DNA of 64,000 bases from an uncultured Rhodospirillaceae bacterium (GTDB lineage Bacteria > Pseudomonadota > Alphaproteobacteria > Dongiales > Dongiaceae), in assembly GCA_902826565.1 (NCBI GenBank), contig CADEFF010000005.1:39837-103836 (forward strand), given 5' to 3'. Position 1 is the stretch's first letter. Each line of letters opens with the position of its first letter. This document shows positions 35,822 to 44,389 of this stretch, piece after piece. The position numbers were made by a program, and so were the translations under genes. The notes beneath the pieces are model-generated. The model ran no database searches. It was not told where the DNA came from and was given only the letters and a program-made list of their open reading frames with translations.

Positions 35822-37429
35822 TCACGATGGCGTCTCCGACGCCAACGGCATCCTGCCCCGGATGCGATCCGCGAGCTTCTCCGCGATCATGATGGTGGGG
35901 GCGTTGATGTTGCCGCTGGTGATGGCGGGCATGATCGAGGCGTCGATGACGCGGAGCCCGCGAATACCATGCACGCGTCCCTCGCCGTCGACCACGGCAT
36001 CGGGATCGGTCCCCATCGCGCAAGTCCCGCAGGGATGATGGGTCGATTTGCCGGTCGCGCGGATATAGGACTCGAGATCGCCGGCGCCATCGCCCGGCGC
36101 CAGCTCGGCGCCGCGATAGGGATCGAGGGATTTCTGGCGGATGATCCCCCGCAGCGCCTCGAGCCCCTCGCGAAGCTCGGCAAGGTCCTCGGGCCGGGAG
36201 AGGTAATCGAAACGGAGCAGCGGCGCCGCCTTCGGATCGGCGCTGGCGAGGGAGAGCCGCCCCCGGCTCTTCGGCTGCAGCGTCATCACGGTGATCTGGA
36301 ACCCGTGCGCGTTCGACGCGGCGGAGCCGTCATAATGCACCAGCAGCGGCATGAAGCAGAGCTGGACATTGGGCTGCCGGAGCTCGGGACGGGTGCGGAT
36401 ATAGCCGGCCATCTCGAACTGGTTGGTAGCGCCGGGCCCGGTCTTGAACAACAGCCATTCGAGGCCGATCAGGAATTTCCGCACAGGCCTGAGGAGCGGG
36501 CTCGCCGAGATCGGCCGGGAGCAGAACTGCTTCAGGCTGACATCGACATGATCCTGCAGATTGCCGCCGACGCCGGGCAGGTCCTGCAGCACGGCAATGC
36601 CGTGGCGGGCGAGCTCGGCCGCGGGCCCGATCCCGGACAGCATGAGGAGCTGGGGCGAGTTGATCGCTCCGCCGCTGAGAATGACCTCGCCGCCCGCCCC
36701 GGCGCGGACGAGCGCGCGGCCTTGCGCATATTCGACACCGACCGCGCGATCGCCTTCGAAGAGGATCCGGGTCGCAAGCGCGCCTGTCGCCACCGTCAGG
36801 TTGGGGCGCGCCATCGCCGGCCGCAGATAGGCGCGCGCCGTGCTGCAGCGCCGCCCGCCCGCGATGTTCTGGTCCATCGGACCGAAGCCTTCCTGCTGCG
36901 CGCCGTTGGTGTCGATCCCGGTCGGATAGCCGGCCTCCGCGCAGGCGCGTCCGAAGATTTCGTAGAGCGGGTTGGTATAGGGCGGCGCCACCACCGCTGT
37001 GGGGCCGCTGCCGCCCCGGTAGGCGCTTTCGCCGCCGCTGAACCGTTCGAGCTTCTTGAAATAGGGCAGGCAGTCCGCGTAGCGCCAGCCTTCCAGCCCG
37101 CGCGCGGCCCAGCCGTCGAAATCCAGCCGATGACCGCGCACGATGGCCATGGCGTTGATCGAGGAGGAGCCGCCGAGCACGCGGCCGCGCGGACAGAGGA
37201 TCGACCGGCCCTCGAAGCCCGCTTCCGGGGCGCTCGCATAGCCCCAGTCGAAGCGCTTGCTCTCGATCGCGAAGGCGAAGGCCGCCGGCATGTCGAGGAA
37301 GAGGTCCCGCTCGGAACCGCCGGCCTCGAGCAGCAGCACGCGTTTCTCGCGGTCCTCGGTCAGCCGGCTCGCGAGCACGCAGCCCGCCGAACCCGCGCCG
37401 ACGACGATATAGTCGTAGTGGTTTCGCAT
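35822..37429 (-). CDS. GMC-family FAD oxidoreductase (choline dehydrogenase-like)
   Basis: A 535-residue flavoprotein. The FAD motif VVGAGSAGCVLASRL is at the N-terminus, followed by GGSSSINAM and the second GMC signature GAINSPQLLMLSGIGP. The catalytic His is in STHHPCGTCAMG. Such enzymes oxidise alcohols to aldehydes with release of electrons to quinone or O2. The aldehyde dehydrogenase gene immediately upstream in the operon (28 nt) makes an alcohol-to-aldehyde-to-acid sequence like choline to betaine, but the substrate here is unknown. Confidence 0.88.
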   Translation of the reverse strand: MRNHYDYIVVGAGSAGCVLASRLTEDREKRVLLLEAGGSERDLFLDMPAAFAFAIESKRFDWGYASAPEAGFEGRSILCPRGRVLGGSSSINAMAIVRGHRLDFDGWAARGLEGWRYADCLPYFKKLERFSGGESAYRGGSGPTAVVAPPYTNPLYEIFGRACAEAGYPTGIDTNGAQQEGFGPMDQNIAGGRRCSTARAYLRPAMARPNLTVATGALATRILFEGDRAVGVEYAQGRALVRAGAGGEVILSGGAINSPQLLMLSGIGPAAELARHGIAVLQDLPGVGGNLQDHVDVSLKQFCSRPISASPLLRPVRKFLIGLEWLLFKTGPGATNQFEMAGYIRTRPELRQPNVQLCFMPLLVHYDGSAASNAHGFQITVMTLQPKSRGRLSLASADPKAAPLLRFDYLSRPEDLAELREGLEALRGIIRQKSLDPYRGAELAPGDGAGDLESYIRATGKSTHHPCGTCAMGTDPDAVVDGEGRVHGIRGLRVIDASIMPAITSGNINAPTIMIAEKLADRIRGRMPLASETPS

Positions 37430-37457
37430 CCCCGCTACGGCGTCCCGTCCTGCCGCC

Positions 37458-38981
37458 TCATGCGCGCGATGCCCCGCCGCGGAGCGAGGCCGCGACCGCC
37501 GCCTGGTTCTTCATTCGCACATTGATCGACTTAATCTGGGTATAGCCGAGCAGCTCGTCGAAGCTGCCCTCGCGGCCGAGGCCGCTCTGCTTGTAGCCGC
37601 CGAAGGGCGAGCCGAGGGCGAAGCCGACCGGGCCGTTGACCTCGACATAGCCGACCTGCAGCGCCTCCGCGGTGCGGTGCGCGACATGAAGATCGTCGGT
37701 GACCAGCACGGCGGTCAGGCCGAAATGGAGGCCGTTCGCGATCTCCATCATCCGGTCGTAGTCGTCCCAGCCGAGCACGGTGATGATCGGGCCGAAGATC
37801 TCCTCCTGCGCGATCCGCATGGCGGGTTCGGCCTCGGCGAACACCGCCGGATTCATGAAGAAGCCGCGCTGCATCGCCGGATCGGCCGGGCGGTCGCCGC
37901 CAACCACGAGGCGCGCGCCGTCGGCACGGCCCGCCGCCAGGTAGTGCTGGCAACGGTCATAGAGCGCCTTGAAGCTGATCGCGCCCATCTCCGCGGCAGG
38001 ATCGGTCGGCATGGCGACCTTGATCTTTCCCACCCGCTCCGCCAGCCGCTCGACGAACCGCTTCTCCAGCGACCGGTGCACGAGCACGCGCGAGGTCGAG
38101 CCGCAGGAATGACCCTGCCAGAGGAAGTTCATGCCGGCGATGGCGATATCGACCGCCTGCTCGAGATCGGCATCGGGAAACACGATGAGCGGGTTCTTGC
38201 CGCCGAGCTCGAGGCTGAGCGGGACCAGCCGGTCGGAAGCCGCGCGCATCACCGCGCGTCCGGCCTCGACGCTGCCGATGAGCCCGATGCGGTTCACGCC
38301 CGGATGATTGATGAGCGGGACCGCCGTGCGGTCGTTGCCGCCCACCACGATGTTCAGCACGCCCGGCGGCAGCAGGGATCGGGCCAGCTCGCCGAAGCGC
38401 AGCGCCGAGAGCGGCGAATGGGGCGACGGTTTCATCACCACGCAATTGCCGGTCAGCAGCGGCGCGGCCAGCGCCGTCGCGAAGCTCGCGATCGGATGGT
38501 TGAAGGGCAGCAGGCGCGCGACCACGCCATAGGGCTCGCGACGGGTGTAGTGGAGATTGTTGTCGAGATGGGTGACCTCGCCCTTGATCTCGTGCGCGGC
38601 CGCCGCGAAATAGTTGATCATGTCGGCGCCGCCGGCCGCGTCGCGCCGCATCCCGCTATAGACATTGCCGGTGTCGAGCGTATCCAGCATGCCGAAGGCG
38701 TCGCCCTCGCGACGCAGGATCTCGACCAGGCTCCGCACCCGCGCATGGCGTTCGCCGAAGGGGAGCGACCGCCATGCCGGGAAAGCGGCCGCGGCCGCTT
38801 TCACCGCCCGATCGACATCGGCCGGCCCCGCATCGGGAATCGCCGCGAGCTTGTCGCCGGTCGCCGGATCGATGTCGTCGTAGCTTGCGCCGTCGACGGC
38901 CGGGACGAGCTCGCCGCCGATCAGCAGACGGAAATCGCCCCGGAGTAGCGCGGCCTTGTCCGGCAAGGTCATGTCGTTCAT
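37458..38981 (-). CDS. NAD(P)-dependent aldehyde dehydrogenase
   Basis: A 507-residue ALDH superfamily enzyme. The general base is in LELGGKNPLIVF and the nucleophile in QGHSCGSTSRVLV; EEIFGPI near the C-terminus is conserved. ATGs at 38981 and 38972 are both possible; AAGGGA precedes the first. Encoded with the GMC oxidoreductase, so it probably oxidises that enzyme's aldehyde product. Confidence 0.86.
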   Translation of the reverse strand: MNDMTLPDKAALLRGDFRLLIGGELVPAVDGASYDDIDPATGDKLAAIPDAGPADVDRAVKAAAAAFPAWRSLPFGERHARVRSLVEILRREGDAFGMLDTLDTGNVYSGMRRDAAGGADMINYFAAAAHEIKGEVTHLDNNLHYTRREPYGVVARLLPFNHPIASFATALAAPLLTGNCVVMKPSPHSPLSALRFGELARSLLPPGVLNIVVGGNDRTAVPLINHPGVNRIGLIGSVEAGRAVMRAASDRLVPLSLELGGKNPLIVFPDADLEQAVDIAIAGMNFLWQGHSCGSTSRVLVHRSLEKRFVERLAERVGKIKVAMPTDPAAEMGAISFKALYDRCQHYLAAGRADGARLVVGGDRPADPAMQRGFFMNPAVFAEAEPAMRIAQEEIFGPIITVLGWDDYDRMMEIANGLHFGLTAVLVTDDLHVAHRTAEALQVGYVEVNGPVGFALGSPFGGYKQSGLGREGSFDELLGYTQIKSINVRMKNQAAVAASLRGGASRA

Positions 38982-39000
38982 GTCGTTCCCTTTCGTCCGC

Positions 39001-39402
39001 TCACCTCGCGGCGTTCGTCTCGGGCTTGTAGGCGATCACCTCGATCTCGATCCGGACATCCACGAGAAAGTCGCTCACCAGCGCCGAGCGCGCCGGCGGA
39101 GCCTCGGGAAAATACTCGGCATAGACGGCGTTGAAGCCGGGGAAATCGGCCCGCTCCTTCAGCCAGACCATGGACTTCACCACGTCGTCGAGCGTGCAGC
39201 CCGCCTCCTTCAGGGTCGCCTTGATGAGGTCGAGCGTGACCCGCGTCTGCTCCTCGATCGTGCCGGTGGTCATCGGCGCGCCGTTCGCCAGCGGTACCTG
39301 CCCGGTCAGATAGATGAAGTCGCCGGCGCGCATGGCGCGCGAAAGGGAAAGGCGGCGTCCGTTGATGACGAGCGGTTCGCCGATCGGTTGCTTGCGCTTC
39401 AT
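39001..39402 (-). CDS. RidA family protein (second copy)
   Basis: A 133-residue RidA-fold protein, only moderately like the other copy near 18.8 kb. The substrate Arg lies in APPARSALVSDF and the Glu in RIEIEVIAYK, so the active-site pair is kept. It is the first gene of the minus-strand unit with the ALDH, GMC oxidoreductase and permeases, 19 nt ahead of the ALDH. A role in hydrolysing imine or enamine intermediates is likely from the family but not proven here. Confidence 0.84.
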   Translation of the reverse strand: MKRKQPIGEPLVINGRRLSLSRAMRAGDFIYLTGQVPLANGAPMTTGTIEEQTRVTLDLIKATLKEAGCTLDDVVKSMVWLKERADFPGFNAVYAEYFPEAPPARSALVSDFLVDVRIEIEVIAYKPETNAAR

Positions 39403-39638
39403 GATTCGTCAGGCCTTCGCTGGAGGTGAATGAGACGGGGGCTCGGCCGGCGTTGGCCGAGGCGTGCCGATCCGTCCGCCGATGGGTCGCCAACGGCGAT
39501 CATCGGACATGACGATGCGTTGCGCCATCGGGTCCGATGCGCCGTTGCCGGGCAACGCTTGTCACGTCATCGGGCGCTTCCTAAATTGGCCGCGCAGCGA
39601 GGCGATCGCCGCTGCCGCCCGCACGAAGGGAGACGGTC

Positions 39639-41129
39639 ATGACGGAAGCCGTGTTGAAGCGCTACCAGATGCTGATCGACGGACATTGGGTCGACGCCTC
39701 GGACGGCGGCAGGTTCGACAGCGTCAATCCCGCGAACGGGCAAGCCTGGGCGTCGATTCCGAACGCGACCGAGGCGGACGTCGATCGCGCGGTGCGGGCC
39801 GCCGACCGCGCCTTCTCGGAGGGCGCCTGGTCGCGCATGACCCCGACCGAGCGCGGCAAGCTGCTGCGACGGCTCGGCGATCTGCTGGCCGAGAAGTCCG
39901 AGGAGCTCGGGCGCGTCGAATCGATCGACACCGGCAAGCTCCTGAAGGAGACGCGCTGGCAGGCGCGCTACATCGCCGACTTCTTCCACTTCAATGCGGG
40001 GCTCGCGGACAAGGTCCATGGCGAGACCCTGCCGATCGACAAGCCCGATCTCTTCGTCTGCACGACGCGCGAGCCGCTGGGCGTGGTGGCGGCGGTGGTG
40101 CCCTGGAACTCGCAGCTCTTCCTCGTCGCGGTGAAGCTCGGTCCCGCGCTCGCCGCCGGCAACACCATCGTGCTCAAGGCCTCGGAACATGCCTCGGCGC
40201 CGATGCTCGAGTTCGGGCGTCTCTTCGAGGAAGCGGGGTTTCCGCCCGGCGTCGTCAATATCGTCACCGGCTTCGGCGAGCCTTGCGGCCGCGCTCTCAC
40301 GTCGCATCCGCTGGTCGCCCGGATCAGCTTCACCGGCGGGCTCGGCGCCGCCAGCCAGGTGATCCACAACTCTGCGCAGAATTTCGCGCAAGTCTCGCTC
40401 GAGCTCGGCGGCAAGTCGCCGGTCATGGTGTTCGAGGACGCCGATATCGAGAGCGCGACCAACGGCGTGATGGCCGGCATCTTCGGGGCGAGCGGGCAGA
40501 GCTGCGTCGCCGGATCGCGGCTCTATCTCCAGGAGAAGATCGCCGACAAGCTGCTCTCCGGCCTCGTCGATCGCGCGAAGGCGATCCGTATCGGCGATCC
40601 GCTTGCGGACGAAACCCAGATGGGGCCGCTCGCGACGCAAGGGCAGCTCTCCCGCATCGAAACCGCGGTCGCCGGCGCCCTCAAGGAGGGAGCGAAGCTG
40701 CTGCAAGGCGGCCGGCGTCCGCAGGGCCACGAAAAGGGCTGGTTCTATGAGCCGACCATCGTCGATTGCCCGGAGCAGCGGCTGCAGATCGTCGACACCG
40801 AGATGTTCGGCCCGGTGCTGAGCGTGCTGCGCTTCAAGGACGAGGAGGAGGTGGTCCGCCTCGCCAACGACACGCAGTACGGCCTCGCTTCCGGCATCTT
40901 CACCCGCGACGTCGGCCGCGCCATGCGCGTCGCCAAACGCACCCGTGCCGGCATCGTCTGGGTGAACACCTATCGCGTGGTGTCGCCGATCGCCGAGTTC
41001 GGCGGCTTCAAGCATAGCGGCTACGGGCGCGAGGGCGGGATGCAGGCGATCTACGATTTCACGCGGCCGAAGACGATCTGGATCAACACCTCGCCGCAGC
41101 CGATCGCCAATCCCTTCGTGATGCGGTGA
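39639..41129 (+). CDS. NAD(P)-dependent aldehyde dehydrogenase
   Basis: A 496-residue ALDH superfamily enzyme. LELGGKSPVMVF supplies the base and FGASGQSCVAGSRLYL the nucleophilic Cys. The pattern is of broad-range or hydroxymuconic/betaine aldehyde type enzymes. Divergent from the RidA-ALDH-GMC unit with a 236-nt gap that should contain both promoters. GGGAGA precedes the ATG. Confidence 0.86.
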   Translation: MTEAVLKRYQMLIDGHWVDASDGGRFDSVNPANGQAWASIPNATEADVDRAVRAADRAFSEGAWSRMTPTERGKLLRRLGDLLAEKSEELGRVESIDTGKLLKETRWQARYIADFFHFNAGLADKVHGETLPIDKPDLFVCTTREPLGVVAAVVPWNSQLFLVAVKLGPALAAGNTIVLKASEHASAPMLEFGRLFEEAGFPPGVVNIVTGFGEPCGRALTSHPLVARISFTGGLGAASQVIHNSAQNFAQVSLELGGKSPVMVFEDADIESATNGVMAGIFGASGQSCVAGSRLYLQEKIADKLLSGLVDRAKAIRIGDPLADETQMGPLATQGQLSRIETAVAGALKEGAKLLQGGRRPQGHEKGWFYEPTIVDCPEQRLQIVDTEMFGPVLSVLRFKDEEEVVRLANDTQYGLASGIFTRDVGRAMRVAKRTRAGIVWVNTYRVVSPIAEFGGFKHSGYGREGGMQAIYDFTRPKTIWINTSPQPIANPFVMR

Positions 41130-41182
41130 CGGCGGGCGGCGGGGAATCGACCTTCGCCCCCCGATCCCGCAAAAGCGCGCGC

Positions 41183-41204
41183 GCATCCCCCGCGAGGGGG
41201 ATGC
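41183..41204 (+). terminator. Stable hairpin after the aldehyde dehydrogenase gene
   Basis: A perfect 9-bp stem GCATCCCCC/GGGGGATGC closes a GCGA tetraloop about 55 nt past the stop codon. There is no T-run after it, so it may be a processing or mRNA-stabilising hairpin, or a weak terminator. Confidence 0.45.
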
Positions 41205-41294
41205 GGCGCTCCGATCGGTCGCAGAACGGGGTCTGACCATCCGGGAAAATGCCCAATGCCGCGAGGATTGCAGCCAGCTCGGTATCTGTTATTG

Positions 41295-41310
41295 TCATAC
41301 AATCATACAG
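41295..41310 (-). promoter_or_regulatory. Tandem-octamer operator, site 3 (15/16 match)
   Basis: TCATACAATCATACAG, the complement of sites 1 and 2 with one change at the end, 12 nt before the phytanoyl-CoA dioxygenase ATG. It is in the opposite orientation to its gene compared with the other two sites and lies very close to the ribosome binding site, so binding would act as a roadblock or block initiation near the transcription start. Confidence 0.65.
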
Positions 41311-41321
41311 AGGGGTTGCCA

Positions 41322-42155
41322 ATGGATTTGTCGAATGCCGCGCGCCGCTATCGCGTGACCCCCGAGCAGATCGCCGCCTACGAAACCGACGGCGCCGTGC
41401 TGCTGCCGCAAGTGGCCGATCCGCACTGGATCGAGCGCTGCCGTGCGGGCATCGAGCGCGCGCTCGTCGATGACGCGAGCGATGCCGCCAGCGCCTATTT
41501 CCTGCGGCTGCGCGTCTGGGAGAAGGATCCCGACCTGCGCGACTTCTGCCTGAAATCGCCGGTTCCGGCGATCGCCGCGCAGCTTTTGCAAAGCGACAAG
41601 ATCAACATGCTCTACGACCAGGTGTTCGTGAAGGAGCCCGGCACGGACGCGCCGACGCCCTGGCACAACGACCAGCCCTACTGGCCGGTGCGCGGCTCGC
41701 AGGTGGTGACGCTCTGGGTCGCGTTCGATCCGGTGACCCTCGAGAATGGCGGGCTCGAATTCATTCGCGGCTCGCACAAGCTCGCCAAATGGTATCGCCC
41801 CTATACCAGCGACGACGACGGCAATGTCACCGAGCAGTTCCACGGCGACGACGACGACAAATATGAGGACCTTCCGGACTTCGATGCGGAGCGCGACAAG
41901 CACGATCTGCTGTCCTGGGAGATGAAGCCGGGCGATGCGATCGCCTTCCACGCCTTCACCGTTCACGGCGCCCGCGGCAACCGTCGACGCGACACCCGCC
42001 GCCGCGCCTATGCGATCCGCATGACCGGCCGCGAGGTGCGCTACTACGGCGGCAAGGTCTGGAATCAATACATCATGAACCCGGCGCTGAAGACCGGCGA
42101 TCCGCTCGACAGCGCGCAGTATCCCGTGCTGTTCGGTCCCGGCGCCGCGGCCTGA
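41322..42155 (+). CDS. Phytanoyl-CoA dioxygenase (PhyH)-like Fe(II)/2-oxoglutarate oxygenase
   Basis: A 277-residue oxygenase. The iron site is HxD in WHNDQPYWPV and a distal His in FHAFTVHGA, followed by an Arg-rich strand that would hold 2-oxoglutarate. In bacteria this family hydroxylates many small molecules and natural products, not only phytanoyl-CoA. The ATG at 41322 follows AGGGG; upstream in-frame codons run across the operator. It appears to be transcribed alone under the tandem-octamer site. Confidence 0.85.
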   Translation: MDLSNAARRYRVTPEQIAAYETDGAVLLPQVADPHWIERCRAGIERALVDDASDAASAYFLRLRVWEKDPDLRDFCLKSPVPAIAAQLLQSDKINMLYDQVFVKEPGTDAPTPWHNDQPYWPVRGSQVVTLWVAFDPVTLENGGLEFIRGSHKLAKWYRPYTSDDDGNVTEQFHGDDDDKYEDLPDFDAERDKHDLLSWEMKPGDAIAFHAFTVHGARGNRRRDTRRRAYAIRMTGREVRYYGGKVWNQYIMNPALKTGDPLDSAQYPVLFGPGAAA

Positions 42156-42309
42156 CGAGCCTGTCACGCCGCATGGCTGGGCGGTAAGCCGCTTCGGCCG
42201 CCCGCCGGCGGATCGTCGAAATCAACCCGCCTCTTCATGCGGCCGAGCGGCTCGACGAAATCCGGCTGATCGAGGACCGGCGTCGGAACGACCGGGCGCG
42301 ATCGCCGCG

Positions 42310-42714
42310 TCAGGTCGCCGTCCGGTCGGGCTGGTCCTGCCCGCCGAGACGGAAGAAGAGGGCGAGCTGCAGGCTTTCGCCGATACGTGCCGCCTTCGCC
42401 TGCAGCGTGGCCGCGGCCGCAGGCGGCATCATTTCGTCGGTAGTGCGCTTCCACAGTGCCAGCCAGCGGTCGAACAGGGCTGGCGTGATGCGGGCCTTGT
42501 GCTTCAGATGCGCCGCCATGGGATTGCCCTTGTAGCGCCCGCTGGTCAGCATCACCGACGACCAGAAGGCGGTCAGCGTCTCCAGATGCTCGGGCCAATC
42601 GCTAATCGCGTCATTGAAGATCGGGCCAAGCTCGGCATCTTCTCGAACGCGGGCGTAGAAGGCGGCGACAAGCCGCTCCAGTCCCGCCTCGTCGATGTCC
42701 AGGACAGCGTTCAC
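42310..42714 (-). CDS. Group III truncated haemoglobin
   Basis: A 134-residue haem protein. The patterns VAAFYARVREDAELGPIF, W-x-x-HL and FWSSVMLTSGRYKGNP-x-x-x-H are those of group III (Ctb-like) truncated globins; the His near residue 70 is the probable proximal ligand. Start codon is GTG at 42714 with GGAGAG upstream. Such globins manage O2 and NO under low oxygen, and the cbb3 oxidase cluster 2.5 kb away fits this. Confidence 0.87.
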   Translation of the reverse strand: MNAVLDIDEAGLERLVAAFYARVREDAELGPIFNDAISDWPEHLETLTAFWSSVMLTSGRYKGNPMAAHLKHKARITPALFDRWLALWKRTTDEMMPPAAAATLQAKAARIGESLQLALFFRLGGQDQPDRTAT

Positions 42715-42770
42715 GAGGTCACTCTCCGAATATGCATGATTGTTGACAGGGGCCGGGCGAAGCAGGGCTC

Positions 42771-43595
42771 TCAGGATCGTCGCTCCCCGCCGGCGCCCGG
42801 CGCGTGCGAAGGGATGAGACCGGGCCAGTAGTGGGCGTCGCTGCCCGGGCGGACGCCGAAGATCGCCTGTCCGACCCGCACGACGGTGGCGCCTTCTTCG
42901 ATGGCGATCTCGAAATCGCCCGACATGCCCATCGAAAGGCCGGCGAGGTGGGGATTTATCGCGATTGCCCGGTCGCGCAATGCACGCAGCAGCCGGAAGC
43001 AGGCGCGCACGCGCTCAGGATCGCCGCTGAAGATCGCCAGCGTCATCAGACCGCGCGGCTTGAGCCGGGAATAGCCGGCAAGTCGCGCGACGAAGGGCGC
43101 CAGCTCGTCCGGATGCAGGCCGAACTTGCTGGGTTCCGCGGAGGTGTTGACCTGAACGAACACGTCGAGGTCGCGCCCCTCCGCCTCGAGACGGCGGTTC
43201 AGCGCGTCGGCCAGCCGGAAGCTGTCAAGCGCCTGGAACTCGGCCGCGAACCGGGCCAGATACTTGGCCTTGTTGGTCTGGAGATGGCCGATGATGTTCC
43301 AGCGGATCGGCAGATCCCGCAGCACGGCGTGCTTGTCACGGGCTTCCTGCAGCTTGTTCTCGCCGACATCCCGCACCCCCGCCTCGAAGGCCAGCCGAAG
43401 GATATTGGCAGGGACCGTCTTGGTAACAGGCATCAGACGGACCTCTCCGGCCGACCGGCCGCTGCGTGCGCAGGCGGCGGCAATCCGCTCGCGGACGGCC
43501 TTCAAATTGATGGCAAAGGTTTCCGCAGGGTTCGATCCGAACCGATCGAGGTCGGCCGGAGACAGCGCCGTCTCGCCTTCGTTCATGTCCGCCAT
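42771..43595 (-). CDS. PLP-binding protein of the YggS/PLPBP family
   Basis: About 274 residues, longer than YggS (about 230) owing to an N-terminal extension of about 30 residues. The PLP-binding Lys is in MPVTKTVP, followed by the VGENKLQEA and HLQTNKAK segments and the end motif [16 protein letters not shown]. It controls the free pyridoxal-phosphate pool and amino acid balance. ATG at 43595 is given; ATG at 43586 has better spacing from AGGAG. Divergent from the MarR regulator gene. Confidence 0.86.
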   Translation of the reverse strand: MADMNEGETALSPADLDRFGSNPAETFAINLKAVRERIAAACARSGRSAGEVRLMPVTKTVPANILRLAFEAGVRDVGENKLQEARDKHAVLRDLPIRWNIIGHLQTNKAKYLARFAAEFQALDSFRLADALNRRLEAEGRDLDVFVQVNTSAEPSKFGLHPDELAPFVARLAGYSRLKPRGLMTLAIFSGDPERVRACFRLLRALRDRAIAINPHLAGLSMGMSGDFEIAIEEGATVVRVGQAIFGVRPGSDAHYWPGLIPSHAPGAGGERRS

Positions 43596-43626
43596 GCTCC
43601 TGATACAGGCCCGCCGCGCCACTCTG

Positions 43627-43654
43627 TTGACCCCTCCCGAGAATCCATTATACA
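43627..43654 (+). promoter_or_regulatory. Predicted promoter of the marR-type gene
   Basis: TTGACC (43627-43632) and TATACA (43649-43654) are 16 bp apart, about 30 nt before the MarR start. The palindrome next to it overlaps the -10 end. Confidence 0.5.
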
Positions 43655-43666
43655 TAGGATTCCTAT
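43654..43666. promoter_or_regulatory. Palindrome ATAGGATTCCTAT, candidate MarR operator
   Basis: An almost perfect 13-bp palindrome (only the central base unpaired) in the 88-nt divergent gap between the PLP-protein and MarR genes. MarR proteins typically bind such sites over their own promoter. Confidence 0.5.
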
Positions 43667-43683
43667 CTATAATAGGGGCCGCG

Positions 43684-44310
43684 ATGACTGCCATGGCGAG
43701 CATTGCAACGGGATTGACCAGGATCGCCATGTTCCTGCGTTCGGAAGCGTGGCGGCGCGCCGAGACGACGGGACTGAGCCCGACCCAGACGCAGATCCTC
43801 GCGCTTCTTGTCCAGCGCGGTCCGGCCCGCGTGGGCGCGGTCGCCGACGAGATCGCGGTGACGCAGCCCACGGCGAGCGATGCCGTGGCGGCGCTCGTGC
43901 GCAAGGGGTATGTGGCGCGGCGCGCCGACCCCGAGGATGCGCGCGCCGCCCGGCTGCATCCCACGGCGGCGGGAAGGCGCCTCGCAGCGGAACTGGCGGT
44001 CTGGCCCGACGCGCTGCTCGGCGCGATCGATGCGCTCGATCCCCCGGAGCAGGCGGTCTTCGTCAAGGGGCTCGCCAAGATGATCCGCGCGCTGCAGATG
44101 CGCGGCGCTATCCCGGTACAGCGCATCTGCGTGTCCTGCCGGTATTTTGGCCCCCACGCCCATGCGGATGCGGCGCAGCCGCATCACTGCGCCTTCCTTG
44201 ACGCCGCTTTCGGCGATGCCGCCCTGCGGCTCGATTGCGGCGACCACCTCGAAGCCGACGCCTCGGCCCAGCGGGAAAGCTGGACCCGTTTCAACGACGC
44301 GGCGGCATGA
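43684..44310 (+). CDS. MarR-family regulator with a C-terminal cysteine motif
   Basis: A 208-residue regulator. The winged helix is at about 30-105 (SPTQTQILALLVQRG, then TQPTASDAVAALVRKGYV). The C-terminal part has Cys149, Cys152, Cys169 and Cys185 with His167-His168, a layout that could bind iron-sulfur or zinc. A longer open frame to the left is noncoding; ATG at 43684 follows AGGGGC. Divergent from the PLP-binding protein and directly before a thioredoxin-fold protein and the cbb3 oxidase genes, so redox or oxygen sensing is plausible (inference). Confidence 0.8.
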   Translation: MTAMASIATGLTRIAMFLRSEAWRRAETTGLSPTQTQILALLVQRGPARVGAVADEIAVTQPTASDAVAALVRKGYVARRADPEDARAARLHPTAAGRRLAAELAVWPDALLGAIDALDPPEQAVFVKGLAKMIRALQMRGAIPVQRICVSCRYFGPHAHADAAQPHHCAFLDAAFGDAALRLDCGDHLEADASAQRESWTRFNDAAA

Positions 44311-44389
44311 GCGCGCGCGTCTCGTCCGCGGCGGCGCGCCGTCGCCGGGCCTCGACCATCCCCTGGAGTAGCAATCGAGGATTTGCCCG

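Noticed and set aside
42179..42203. Hairpin between the dioxygenase and haemoglobin genes as a terminator
   Set aside because: The stem is only six pairs with competing foldings and there is no T-tract.
42729..42737. AATATGCAT near the haemoglobin start as an NsrR half-site
   Set aside because: Only one half is present and the match is short; not enough to call an NO-responsive operator.
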